From contig JACDQD010000011.1 in assembly GCA_019843655.1 (NCBI GenBank), forward strand, positions 18,956,498 to 19,020,497: 64,000 bases of DNA, in the 5' to 3' direction. The translations under genes were made by a program, and so were the position numbers. Source of the DNA: Lethocerus indicus. Its lineage: Eukaryota > Arthropoda > Insecta > Hemiptera > Belostomatidae. Positions within the stretch are counted from its first letter, which is position 1; each line of letters begins with the position of its first letter. Shown piece by piece: positions 1 to 12,400 of this stretch. The notes beneath the pieces were generated by a model. It was not told the DNA's origin, ran no database searches, and saw only the letters and a program-made list of their open reading frames with translations.

Positions 1-167
1 TACGGTATTTTATGGGAACGAATATATTTCGGGTGTCCAATCTATAAATGACAAATACCCGTTTATCTTATCGGTTATTCTAGTCTATAGTCCTGTAGTG
101 TTCTAATCTCAAACACCCCCCAACCCCCCATCCCACCCCCTCGCTTCTCATAACACACCGCTACGAG

Positions 168-310
168 ATACCGTAGATATTTCGTGGCGTTTTTTCGGCC
201 TCTCGCCGTCTTCGGTAGCGGCCGTCTTCAGTGCCAAAAATGACTACTGAAGACTTTGGGCGAGCGACCGAAAAAGACAGAACCGGCGAGAGAGGAGGCT
301 TTCTCTCTCT
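168..310. mobile_element. Fold-back (MITE-like) element, CTTCAGTAG-core family
   Basis: The left side reads TACCGTAGATATTTCGTG, then TTTTTCGGCC, CTCGCCGTCTTC and GTCTTCAGTGCC. The right side reads CTACTGAAGAC, GGGCGAGCGACCGAAAAAGAC and CCGGCGAGAG, which is the imperfect reverse complement of the left. The arms almost meet near 235-245, so the copy is a hairpin with little or no internal sequence. Related copies lie in introns of both genes and in the 57-64 kb repeats. There is no coding capacity, so it would be non-autonomous. Confidence 0.6.
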
Positions 311-892
311 CTCTTTTATTGTTACAACCGTAGAATGGATACAACAAGCGACATTGATAGGGGTAATTCTTTTTTTTTTTGTCCTTAATATTTTTGACTG
401 TAAAGTTTGGATTCTGTGGATATTTGTCGGTTTGGCCGAACCGTCCGTGCTTCCAGATCGGTTTAAGTACAGTGTCGAGCTTAATTTTGGATCTATTGTC
501 CAGTAATCTATGTATAGTCTTTTTAGTTTTACGCATTTCTGTCTGTATAGAGGCCCGGGTATTTTACCTAATCCGCCGTAGAGAGGAGACAGAAATACAC
601 GGAACATATATTCTGGTATATTACGGTCGATAGCTCATATTGTATTGTATATTGTAGAGGGATTGAGACATATTTTAGCGTACCGTCGGTTCAACAGACT
701 GACGATAACTCCCCCCCCGGGGTAGGTTTTTTTTTCTTTTTTCTCATTTATTGTTACAGTCACGACTACAATTTTTTTTTAATATTTTATCTAGTGACAC
801 TGCTCTCACATGACACTCACTCAGGTCGTAAGGAAATCGCGCGGCCATTTCCGGGATTTTCGGGAAGACGAAGCGAGGAAAGTTGTCAAATT

Positions 893-1107
893 AACGGAAG
901 GATTTGTACCGGGAAGCCGCTAATTCTCGAAAGAACGGGACTTTTAGGTCGTCGCGAATTATTCCGTTATAAGACGTACGTTGGGGCGTCGGTAATTTTT
1001 CGAAGGATTACGGATTTCGAGGATTGGAGAGAATTAGACGGCTCGGTAAATTAATAATTTCTTCGAGAGTCTATAGTTTTGATCTGTAGTCTAGCAGTCT
1101 CAGTACT
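893..1107 (+). repeat. Dispersed repeat D, copy 1
   Basis: About 210 bases recur in inverted orientation at 27010-27220. Shared blocks include GGGAAGCCGCTAATTCTC, GGGGCGTCGGTAATTTTTCG, AAGGATTACGGATT, GAATTAGACGGCTCGG and TTCGAGAGTCTATAGTTT. I judge identity by eye at roughly 85 percent. The reading frame is not conserved between the copies in a way that suggests a protein. It is probably an old non-autonomous transposon. Confidence 0.7.
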
Positions 1108-2263
1108 AATCTGTAGCGTCGTTTCCGGTTAAGCGCTCGATTTTTCAATTGGGAGTTGGGACCGGTTTCAGGAAAACGGGGTGGACGAGTCGCTATTCTC
1201 GAAGTAAAAGTAACGCGAAAACTTTCCACGAGTTGGGGAGGAGGGTGTGTTTTGCAGGAATGTTATATTTCTGACCGTAAAATCCCCGACACCAATCCTC
1301 AAGTTGTTCAAATTGCCGTTGCCCTCCGAATCCGCACTTGGTCAGTCCATTTCGTCTCGTTTAAGCGTCCACTGGATGGGGTGGGGTGGTTATTTATCGA
1401 GTAACAGACCGCAATTGTTACCTATAACTGGCCGGACAGTTGATTGTACAATAAATGAAGTTAAATGAAAAAAAACCGTTGGTTCAGTCTGGGCCGAGAG
1501 GGTTGTAGCTGGTGGGGGTGGGGGAAGCCGGCTAGCGGTCTAGAGAGCGGTATTTTGAAAAAGTGATAGTGACTACGGCGTTGTGGCGTGCGTGCGCTGT
1601 TGATGGCGGGGTCGCCGGTGCCTGGGGGAGGGATGGATGGAGGGGCGGGAGAGGGTGGGGTGGGGGTTGGGTATCGTGTCGGCCGGCGGGAGGGGGGTGT
1701 TGCCGACGACTATTGCCGAGTGTTGCCGAACTGTGGCGGTGGGACGGTCTGGGCCGCCAGTCAGTCACTGGGACAAACTAGTCCTCAGACCGACGCCCGA
1801 CGCTACGCCACACCCGACTCCGTCTCTATTTCTCTTTTTTCTATTTCTCTCTCGTCTATCCTGTTATCCTACCCCCTGCCACCCCCCCCCACCCCCAGAA
1901 TCTATCCCTCTTTCTCTCTCTCTTTCGGCATCCTCCAGAATTACCGGTCTATCACCGTCCGTCCGTCCGCCGTCGTCGTCGTCGTCAACCCCGTTTTCGG
2001 TCGCCCCCGCCCCGCCCCCGCCGTTACATGTGACCGGGGTGGATAACACTGCGCTGCGTTGTCATCCCAGCCGCCTCCAAGTGACCGACGGCATCCTCAA
2101 CGCCCCGCCGATGATGGATGGAACAATCGCCTGTGAGGTCGTCGACGTGAAGTGAATTTTTTTTTTAAAAATTTAGTGGTGTGTTCTATCTGTACCGCTG
2201 CCGTTTTCGGGATTGTTACCGAAAGTTTTCGCGACCACCAAAAAAAAAACCGAAACAAAAACT

Positions 2264-2426
2264 ATGGTAAATATGGATGTGGAAAACGGTCCTCTGGACC
2301 TTTCGGCCGGTTCCAGCCGGCTGAAATACGAGTACTGTTCGTCGGATTCGGACGATTCGGACGGACAGAGCGGCCTCCAGGACCCCTACTGTAAGGCCTA
2401 CAAGAAATCCCTCATGAAGAGATACC
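2264..2426 (+). CDS. E74: E74-like exon 1 (start codon, PLDLS motif)
   Basis: Starts at an ATG in good context (A at -3, G at +4) and encodes 54 residues plus one base, then a consensus donor GTAAGT at 2427. Residues 10-14 are PLDLS, the PxDLS form that binds the co-repressor CtBP. Residues 26-34 are Ser/Asp-rich (CSSDSDDSD) and 44-54 are basic ([11 protein letters not shown]). This is the first ATG in its frame here. The donor phase (1) matches most later introns of the gene. I infer membership of the gene from phase, strand and position; an E74 isoform-specific first exon is likely. Confidence 0.65.
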
Positions 2427-3430
2427 GTAAGTCAGATTTAATTTTTTTTTATATGTACGTATAGAAATTTGAAACTTCGTCCCCCCCCCCCCAACAATCG
2501 CCTATAAGAGTTTACTTTTTTTTAGAGACGGTTAGGCAGTACCGCAATACGCGACCACTTTTCCTCCTGCCAATTTGCCATGCCCCACTTAGCCAATCTT
2601 TCCTCACTCACTCTCCCTCTCTCTCTCTCCCTCCCTCCCTCCTTCGCCTCTCTCTCTCTCTCTATATATCTCTCTCCTCAGAACGTACTTATTTCCCCCG
2701 ACCGAATGGCCAAAAGAAGACCGGTGTAATTTCCCGTCCCCGGACGACGGGTGTTTGCACTTTGGCGGCGCGCGTCCTTGGGTTTCGTCAACGCTTCCGT
2801 TATTTGTACGGACCGTACGGACGCTTTTCAGCCGCCGTCGGTAGAATTTTATTGACAGTACCGTTGATACCAGACGGTCAACGGTCAAAAACTCCTGTTT
2901 TTTTTTCGATTAGCGAACGCGTGGAAACGTCACAATCACCGCAACACGCATTCTTTCGGAATGCGGATGCGCGAGAGTCGGAGAAGAAGGAAACCGGTCT
3001 TTTTCTGTTATCTCGTTTTTTTTTTTTGTAATTTTGTCGCTCATCGGCCGATAGCCGTAACTCGTTTCCAGTTGACAAAAGAATTGTCATTTTTTTTCGT
3101 CGTCGTCCCCCCGCCGGCAGATTAAGATTATTTCTTTTCGTTTAGCGAGTTTTGTCGGTATTTTCGAAAAGACCGTAATTTTTCCCCGTCCGAGAATGTT
3201 GTGTGAGGGCGTTGAGGAATGAAAAAAAAAAGAAAAAGAAAAGATGTTCGAGAAACGGAAGTTGTGACTTAGAATTCCGTTGGTGTAGGAGGCCCCCCCC
3301 CTCCACCCCCGACACCACTCTGGTCTACTCTCTCTTTCTACTACCGGTCTATTTCTGTCCGGATTATTCCTACTTGTTTATCGTTCGGTTCCCGCTTTAG
3401 TCTCGTTCCTTTTGGCGAAAGAAATTGTCG

Positions 3431-3478
<48 letters not shown>

Positions 3479-6400
3479 AGGAGGGGTGACGTCAGAGTCA
3501 GACCGACCTTGAGATCGGTCAAGCCCACTTCCGTGAGGTTTTCCCTTTCGCGGCAGTGCGCCTGTCCGGCCGAAGTGAAAAAAAAAAAAAAATGAAAATA
3601 GAAAAAGGAAAAATAGAAACGGCGCGCGAACGCATCTGGCAATAGACGGGCGGTGGTCTATTCCCGCGTCTTTGAACCGCGAAAAAACCATCAGTAGAGC
3701 GCTCGGAACGTACAAATCCGTCCTCCGGCTCGGTACCTTACCGATTACATTTTTTTTTAATTTACAGCGTAAATATTAATCGGCGCATTACCGCCGGGTG
3801 TCCATGTTCAGTTGTCTCCCCTCAATTTCCATCGACGCCCCCACCCCCGACTAGGGCCGTCCAATCGGGGTGCTCTTCGGCGGGGACAATAATAGAAACC
3901 GGTCCGTCCGCCCCCGACCTATGACCGGGCGTACCGCGTACGAATTGTAAAATACCGGACGCGAATGGCCGCCAGAATTCAATATGTACGGGCACTTTCG
4001 GTACTTTGCCCCCCACCCCCCTAGACAAACTGCCGCGGTTTTTCCGCGAGGGATGTTTTCTTTTTTTGGTCCGAAACAATTCAATCCTCTTTACAAAACA
4101 ATCCGTGACTGGGCACCAAACCGCAGAACGGTACAACAACTGGGCTATGGGGTACCGTTAACCGGTCTTAGATTTGATGCGTCCGTCGTCTTCCCCCCCC
4201 CCCCACCCCCCCCCCCCGTCATCGTTTAATCTCGTGCACTCCGCTCTCCGTTTTACAATTCTCCGTCTGGAAAAATAACACGGCCGCCTACCTGATTCCC
4301 CTATCTAGATTAGCCCGACAATCCAACACCCCCCGGATACTGCAGATCGCGAAGAAAAATATCGCTTTTTTTAAATATATATATATATATATCTCAAGAA
4401 ATAACCACGGATTGGAGTCAACCGTAAACTCCTCCTCGTCCAGTAGTTGGAGAAATAGATGAGAACATTTGAAATATCTTAAAATATACCCGCCTATTTA
4501 TCACTAGCCCTCGCCTAAAATATCCGTAACAATTTCTTCTATAATAAATTTATTCGTTTTTAAATTTCTATTAGAGTGATATTTGGCTTTAAGGCCGACG
4601 AAAATGGAAAAAAAAAACATTTCCAAAAGGCCATCCCCCCCCTCCCTAGTGGGGCTAGGGAAATGTATTGAGTAAGTAGGCCGTGTAAGAAAACTGTTGG
4701 ATGTAATAGGCGGATCATAAAATTAGAAATCCACCTTGTTTTGATGCTACTAGTAGTAGTACTGGTACTACTACTGCTATTATATTACCTACTCCACTGT
4801 ACCGGTGGTGGTACTAATAGTAGTTGGTCGGGGGGGCGTCAGTGTAGAGAAAGTGGGTCATCCGCCACAATGGGATGGGATCTCTTCGCTTCCTCCTCCT
4901 CCTCCTCCTCCTCCTCTCTTTTATACCTGTTTCGTCGGTTGGGGGAAAAAAAAAAAAAAGTTTTTTTTTGTCAGTCCCAGCGGTAATCCTGCCCTCCCTT
5001 CCCCTTCTTACGGGTTTTCAGACTTACGGTTAACCTGTTTTTCTTTTTATCTCTCTCTCTCTCTCTCTCTCTCTATTTTCCTAAGCCACCGAACGTCCAA
5101 AAGAGACAGACGACAAAATTTCCTTCTTTCGTCTCGGAATTTCAATTGGGAATTTAATTCGTATCGTCCGACTAAACTTTTGTCAACCCGCCAAAAATGC
5201 ATACAACTAAGTGAGGCGAGTCGTCGTCGACTACTGAAGACGCGGACTGTCTGTCGCTTTTCGTGCCTGTTAACTCGAAATTGGGTAGATTTGAAACTTT
5301 AAATCGTTGAAAAGGACAGTGGGATATGGAACGGGTTTAAACATTTTCGAGACTTGCTTCTTAAAGACCCCGAAGTAGGTTAAGGTCGGAAAGGGAGTGA
5401 GAGTAGTTGAGGTGATGGGGGTGGGTGGGGGGCGCCCTGCTGGCCACTTACTATATTTAGAACTTCTTATAATTCCCCAGGAGCGACAGATTAGAACTGG
5501 GACTTGTTGCGAAACAGTTTCAAAATATATATCCCCACCCCCCCACCCCCCCCAAAAAAAAAAAAAACATTTTGATGTATTTACGTTCCGGCCTTTTTAT
5601 ATATTTATTATTTCTTTTTGGCTCGGCCAAATTGAAATTTTATCAGCCTTCAAAATCCGTGCCCTAGAATAATCTCCCTGTACAGAGTTGGGTCGATGGA
5701 ACTTATTTATTTTCCAGTACGGAAATGTCCCTAATTCGAGAGTTAGTCAGACGGGCCGGTGAAAGCCGGACCTAGAGGGCCGCCCCCCACCCCCACCCCG
5801 GCCATTATTTCCTGTTTGGGGAAATGACGTCCCGTCCGAAGGCACGCCACTTAGTCATCGCCTCTCGGCCGGTCTATTTACAGACCGGCGTTCTCGGAAG
5901 ACCTAGGGGACGTTCCGGTCTTAATTTCTTATCTCCGTTTCCGTCGTATCCATCGGATTCCCCACTTATCACCCTGTTTTTATCTCTACGCACTTTTCTA
6001 TTGACGAGGTCCCCCTACTGTCCGACTCTCTTGTGGCCGGTTTCCACTGTCTTCGCGCCGATTCAAATATCGGATACTGGGAGGAGAAGAGATGAAACGA
6101 ATGACGGTGGCGAAAACAAAAAGTGTGGAAAGTGTCGGCCGTTCGCCGAATGGGAACGCGGGAGAGAGCAATTAAACGATCGCTCATCAATGAAAGGACT
6201 TTCTTCAGCCGTGAAAGACGCTTTTCACTGGCTCTGAAAGAAGAGGAGTATAATAAGAAAATAATAAAAAAGGGAATTAGAAAAAAGAAAGAAACGAGTA
6301 TATAAGAAGGAGCTCTCTCTCTCTCTCTAAAGTTAAAGTGGCGCTATCGGAGACCGACCTTGGTTTGGTCGGACGAGCACCGGCTTCCCACTTTCTTCCT

Positions 6401-9400
6401 TTCTTCACTTGTCCCGCACTCTTTTATTCCCCAATTCTTAGCCCTATTGTCGCTGGACGGCAGCTTTTATTATTTGAAAAATCGGATTTTCAATTTTACG
6501 CCGAAAGCGTAAAAGGCGCAGCTTCCTGGAATATAATTGTGTAAATGTCCTGGTGTAAGGCCGGTTGTACTGGCGCGAAAATTTTGAAATAAAATAAGTA
6601 TTTTGAACGTTAGCTGCGTTGCTGAATTGCTATGATGCCGTTACGCCTGGGGTCTTAATATTTATCGTATTGCCGGTGTTGAATAAAGAGGGATGGTGGG
6701 AGGGATGAGAGAGGGTGAGACCGGAAACGGAGACAGAGGGAATGAATGATGACAAGGTGGTTGCGGCCGGGTCTCTCTCTCTCTCTCCCTCCTGTCCGGG
6801 GGGCATCTCACCCTCCATCCTCCCTCTCTCTCTCTCTCACCCTCCCTCCCTGTGGGCCTCCGCTGAATGGCCTCCCCGACTAACACCTGTTGCTCTACCA
6901 CAGCACGCCCACAGGTTGTTCGCAATACTTTCAGCGGTGGCCGACTGATACGGGGCTGACGACTGATAACGCGAAATCCCGAAAGTTTTGAAAGTCCAGT
7001 CGGTTGATGGGGGAGGACGGTATCGCTTTGTTCGGCCGTGGGGCGTTACCTTTTTTCGGTCTAACGACTGATAAAATATTATCCGACCTTCAGATACTGG
7101 TCCGGCGGCGATTGGGGGTAGGAGGAAAAAATTCTTTCCGCTTTCTTTCTGTTCGAAAACTCCACCCCCACCCCCACCGTACCGTTAGGCCGGCATACTT
7201 TAATCGGCGTCCACGAGAGATATCCGGTAACGTAATTTTATTTTTCGTCGTCTCTCGGGACTGAGAATAACGGAACCGCCGGCGGTCGGCACTATTATAC
7301 AAAGGGGCGGGGAATGAAGAAGAGAAAGGTTGTTGTGGGGTGGATGTAAATTAGTGGCTGGGGGGGGGGGGGGGGGGGGGAAAAAAAAACTTTCGGGGTT
7401 GTTTAGAGCGGGGGTGTGGATGGGCGCCCCTCCGGGTAATCGCCTTGACCCAGATTTACCCCTCTTGTACCGTTAATAAGCCCTTCCCGGGGCTGGTTTT
7501 CTCAGCAGTCGTCCCAGGTAGCCGCGGGGAATTCTGTGGGAAACAGAAGCGTCCCGTCCGAAAGCTTATACTCAATCAATATGCATCCTCCCGCAGTATT
7601 GAATATTCGAGGCTGCGCCCAATTCTTGTACAGAAAGGAGGAGATTTTCGTCCTCCAGACTTATTCCCTTTTTTCATTTCCGGACATTGCACGGAGTCGG
7701 TTCATCGTAGTGTTTCCAATCTGGACCGGTTATAGTTTCTCCTTTCGTCCGATTATCGGTTTGGTCTGCCGGTGTGTGTCAAGTGCCGTTTGAGGTCCCA
7801 GGTATAGAATGAGAGGGAGAGAGAGAGAGAGAGAGAGAAAGAGGAGAGATTGACTGTGTGGGAAAAAGTGGGTTCTCCTCAGTCTGGGCCGACGTCCCGA
7901 AGAGAAAGATGTTCACCAAAGAGAGAGTGACCCAGTTTTCACTGGGCCGTATAATTTCCGGGGGCCCCTCACAATACTCTCATCCTCCCGTCCTACACAA
8001 TCCGTCCACCCTTTGTTTTTTGCCCTTTCCGCCGCGCTGTACCGTTATTATAGAATTTTTCCTTTTTTTTTTTGTCTTCAATCTAAATTCGAGGGAGAAC
8101 GTCGTTCGGCCTCGGTTATCGCTGGTTAGGCCGGCGTTCTGTTCGAATTGAAATTCTTCCGTATAATAAGAGCGATCAGTTTTGTGGGGGGGGGGGGGCT
8201 TAGTGAAGGGCCCCGGTCAATGGGCCGTGGCCATGGCGACCGTTGCAACTCTGCATTGATTCGTGCACGCTGCACTGAAATGCAGCCGCCTAATCGCGGC
8301 TTCGGCCGAGAGTGTCGACTCTCCGATCGGTAAAAAAAGGGGTTCATTCGGCGTAAATAAAATATTATTGGGGGGCGCGATAATCTCGGTAATAAATTCT
8401 GGTTGCACCACGAAGAGCGGCGTCGGTTGGACGGCCGGCCAGCGTCCTAAACCGAATGACTGGGCGAAATTTTTTATTTATACCGTCAACAGAATGCGTC
8501 GATAGTGCGCCCCGTACGTCCGGGACACGGCGGAAGTGAGAGGGAAAGACGGAAGGAGAACATTTGAACTTGACATTGGAAACGAGCGGGACACGGTGAC
8601 TGGGCTATAAAGGCTGGGAGCGGCGGGAGGAGTGGGGGAACAATTAGTGGATGGGAGTCTTATTATAGAGCATTTACGGAGGAGGGTGAGGGGGACGTTT
8701 GGGAGGAGGGGGGAGGGAATTGGAAGGCACGTGTACAGGAGAGAGAGAGAGAGAGAGAATGGGAACGGGAGGGAGAGATGGAGGGAGAGAGGTATGCGCC
8801 CACGCTCTTTGGCTCTTTGAAGTTGTGCTTGGCCCTTTTTGTATTTGTTAGACAAGAGGAGGAGGAGGAGGAGGAGGAGGAGGATGAGGTGATGGGGTGG
8901 GGGGGGTGCCTCGTGTGCGCCTGTTTGTTACCTTGTTTATTTCCGCGTTCCTAGCTGGCCACAGAACGCCCCAGTGTGGGCGTAGAACACCAGGAAGTCT
9001 CCCCGTCCAACTCTAGACCGGAGTTCTATATAAATCGATCCGATAGAATTTTAGGGAGAAAGGTCACCGGTAGGGTTTGGGCGGGGGGGGAGACGAACGC
9101 GTCTTCAGTAGTCGACTGTAGCGGCCCTAACGACGACAGTACCGTTTTTACGACGCAATTGTTATATCCTATCTCGGACATATGGGCGTCCAAATATAAA
9201 TGTGACGCGATAAAATAACACAGCCGATAAAGCTACATTCCCCCCCACCCCCGTCCCCCAACCCATCTCCTCAATCGTTGTATATGGACGATTACATCGA
9301 ATTTTATCTTTTCGGCTTTTTTTTTTTTTTTCGGCCCTACGAAATTTCGCGAAAAAGGTTTCGATTTCAAACACCCGGAAGTGTGCGAAGGGCGCCGAAA

Positions 9401-12400
9401 ATCGATGCCTCTCCGCCCTCCCCCCCACAACCCCGGGAATTTCCGTATTGGGTGGTGGAGGGGGAGAAAGGTTGAAAACGAAATTGGACACGAATTTAAG
9501 ACGAAAAGCCGAATAACAGAAATTATCTCGGAGGGCAGAAACTAGTTCTTGTGGCCGGCTGGGGCCTGGCATCTAAACCAGTCCAATTTCTTCCTCACTT
9601 TCTCTCGTCGACTCGTCTCATCTTCTTCTTCATTCCCCCCCCCCCCACCCCGGTCTCGTTCTCTCGATTTTTTTTTCCCCCCGGCTGTATTTTTCAGCGA
9701 CGGGAAAAAGAGAAAAGCCGTACAGCGAACGAAATTATCGAGGCGTTCCAAAATAGCCGAAGACGCAAAACGCGACTGGCGAATTAAAATGTTACGCATT
9801 CAAGGTTATTGGAGATTCCCGTCCCAGTTGTCCGCCCGCCGTGTCGGCCTCCTGAAATTCTCTCTTCGTCGGGATATTTTCTTTTTTTTTTATTTTTTAA
9901 TTGAGAAAGAAAAAAAAACGGATTATTTTTATAGCGGTTTAAGGCAGAGTTGTGAACTGCTTGAAGGGGAGAGGCTTGAAAAAAAAAAAAATAGTTCGGC
10001 GTTTTTCCGGGCCTTGAGGGGTTGGGGAAGGTCGCAGTGGGGGGAAGGAATGCGGAAAAGTGGTCGGGAAAGCGTGTATATTGGGGAGAGGAGGGTGAAA
10101 GTGGGTCGTGGGGGTGTGTGTTGTTCACTTTCGACTAGCACTTCGAGCTAGGGGTTGGGGGAGGGTGGTTGGCGTCGTCGTCGTTTATAGGGGTGGGGTT
10201 ACTCTCACTTATATTGAGCGGCGCCCGTGACGTCACCGCCCCATCGATCCCACCGCCCCCGACCGCCCCCGCCCTATCGCAACCCCTTTCCTGTTCGGCG
10301 CCCTTTGTTTTGACCCGGCGTCTTCTGAAAATTACCGACGCTTAACCCAATTCCATAATCGTGACAATTGTTTTTTTCCTACCCCTCCGGGTTTGATTTA
10401 GGGGGGGGGGGTGTTTCTCCCTAATACCCCGGTTTGGGGGTCGAGCGAAGTAGGTAAAGCGTCGGACCTGTCGTATATATTTCGAACCCTTCGACGACGA
10501 CCACTTTCCCCGCATCCGATTATACGTTTCCCTTTCTAAGGTTAACCCTTTCCTCCCTTCGACCCTCGATGGGGGTGAGTGATAGCGGTTGGAGAGGGGG
10601 GGTGGTTTTACGACCTCTCGTGTTGTGACAGGCACGTCACATTTACCGTTCCTTTTGTCGATCGAACGGGATAGCAGGAATTTCTAGTTGACACCCTTAC
10701 AGCAGTTTATGATTTTCAACCGTGGAACGCCCTTATGAGTTTTTCCATACTGTTTCGCCTTATCTCGTCTCATGTAAATTTTTTTTTCCCCCTTCGCGAA
10801 TTGCCCTTCACTAGGTTAACTGTACACGGTAGATTAAATTCCCCGTTAGAAACCCGGGGGACGGGGTCGTATATCTTATTGAGGGCCGCAAAACCGAAAG
10901 GGTAAGTAAATTAGGCCGTACGGTTTTCCTTTTCCTCGGTCCCCGCACCCCTTCCTCGACCGCTGGGGCCCTTTAGAAATTGAGTTTTACGAGGGTGGGT
11001 GTCGGCTGTGAAAAGCCACCGTCCGGGGTAACGAGTCGGCGTTGTGTAAGGGTTGAAAACGGGGTTGGAGGTAGTGATGGGGGTGGTTGGGCCGAGGGTT
11101 CGCCCCACTGACCCAGTTCTACCCCCTCCCCCATCCTTATAACCCAACACAGTTCTCGCTTTCCCTTCAACTTCCTCTTCCCCACCCCCCACAATCATCT
11201 GTTCTTACTTTCTTCCGTCCGTCCTTAATTCATTTTTTTTTTCGCCGTTTTCACTTTACTTCATTTATTTTTTTGTCCTCCCCAACCCAGAGTTATATTT
11301 TCGCTTCTAATTAAACCCTCTTATCCTAACCGCTCTATACATCATTCGTGGTGTCTCTAGTGCACAGTGTCAAGTTTTTATATTGATTTATAATATCAAT
11401 AACGGATACTGTTGGTCTGTGGCTGTTGAAATATGAAAATGGTGTCTTCACGAAATTTTGACTGAAGTATTATTTCACGAAAATTCAATTCGAATTTTCA
11501 AAACAAACCTAGGAATGCGGTCAGTGAGTACGCTTTCGAAGCATCGTGTCAGCACCGTATTCACTGTTTGTATATATTGGGGGGGCCGTATGAGCGTCCC
11601 ATTGTGTCTTATTGTGGGCCGCTACTTTCACCGGATATATATTTATATATATATATGAAAAAAAGGTCCAGTAGGCCGGCCGTAAACCGCTTCCACTGGA
11701 CACTTGTTCCGCAGGGTTGGTTGTCGTAAATCAGTGTCCGCTCGAAGGGAAAATACGCCCTTTAACGAATAAGCGGCGCAAGTGTGCCACACGGGGTTAT
11801 TGTGGCCAGGTAGGCATTCTCACTCTCCCCCCAAAGTCCCATTTCACGAGCAAGCACCAGGCGCTCGTAAATCACTTGTGCCACCCTCTCAGCCGCAACA
11901 GGACTTGCTTTCGGACAGAATATACAACGCTGTAGTGCTCAGTGAAAGTTCCCCCCCTCCCCCCCTGTAAAGTAAATAAAACTTTGAGAGGCAGAGATAA
12001 CAACAGTCCGACTAATCGAGGCCGTACATAAAAGTAAATAAGTTATTTTTCACTTCCCCCGTTAACTTGTGCCAGTAATTTATTCCCTCCTTATCCCGGA
12101 ATAAGTTTGGGTTTCCCGAACGCCGGGAAAGTTTTCCCAACGGCGGGATAGACCTGAATAAGCAACGATGGGCGATTTCCCGGCTAACTTAACGAATCGT
12201 TTTACGCGATTCGTTTACAACACGGATATTTGTCACTGTTTCAGGCCGATTCGGCTGTCAATATCTGACACTGTACTGTCCCAAGATTGCGAAAGTGAAT
12301 CGTGATCACGCCGACCGGCGACACTATATTTTTTTTTAAAATTATATTTCAATCCGTACAATACGATCTTAATAACGGTTCCATTTTCGAGATATACACA

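Larger units (their letters stand above)
1..2263. other. 5' flank / 5' UTR region of the E74-like gene
   Basis: I see no convincing coding exon here. The stretch holds a fold-back element (168-310), one copy of a dispersed repeat (893-1107), G-rich (1505-1690) and C/T-rich (1820-2030) low-complexity DNA. An open frame ending at 2155 has codon-like sequence over its last 40 codons (from about 2035) but ends in a TGA and resembles nothing I recognise. The transcription start and any non-coding first exon cannot be placed from sequence. Confidence 0.5.

Noticed and set aside
161..607. Long frames in the first 2 kb as genes
   Set aside because: They overlap on both strands, follow low-complexity sequence and the fold-back element, and show no domain.
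2035..2155. Possible upstream coding exon ending GTIACEVVDVK
   Set aside because: Codon-like sequence but no recognised homologue and no clear donor; the frame ends in TGA before exon 1.
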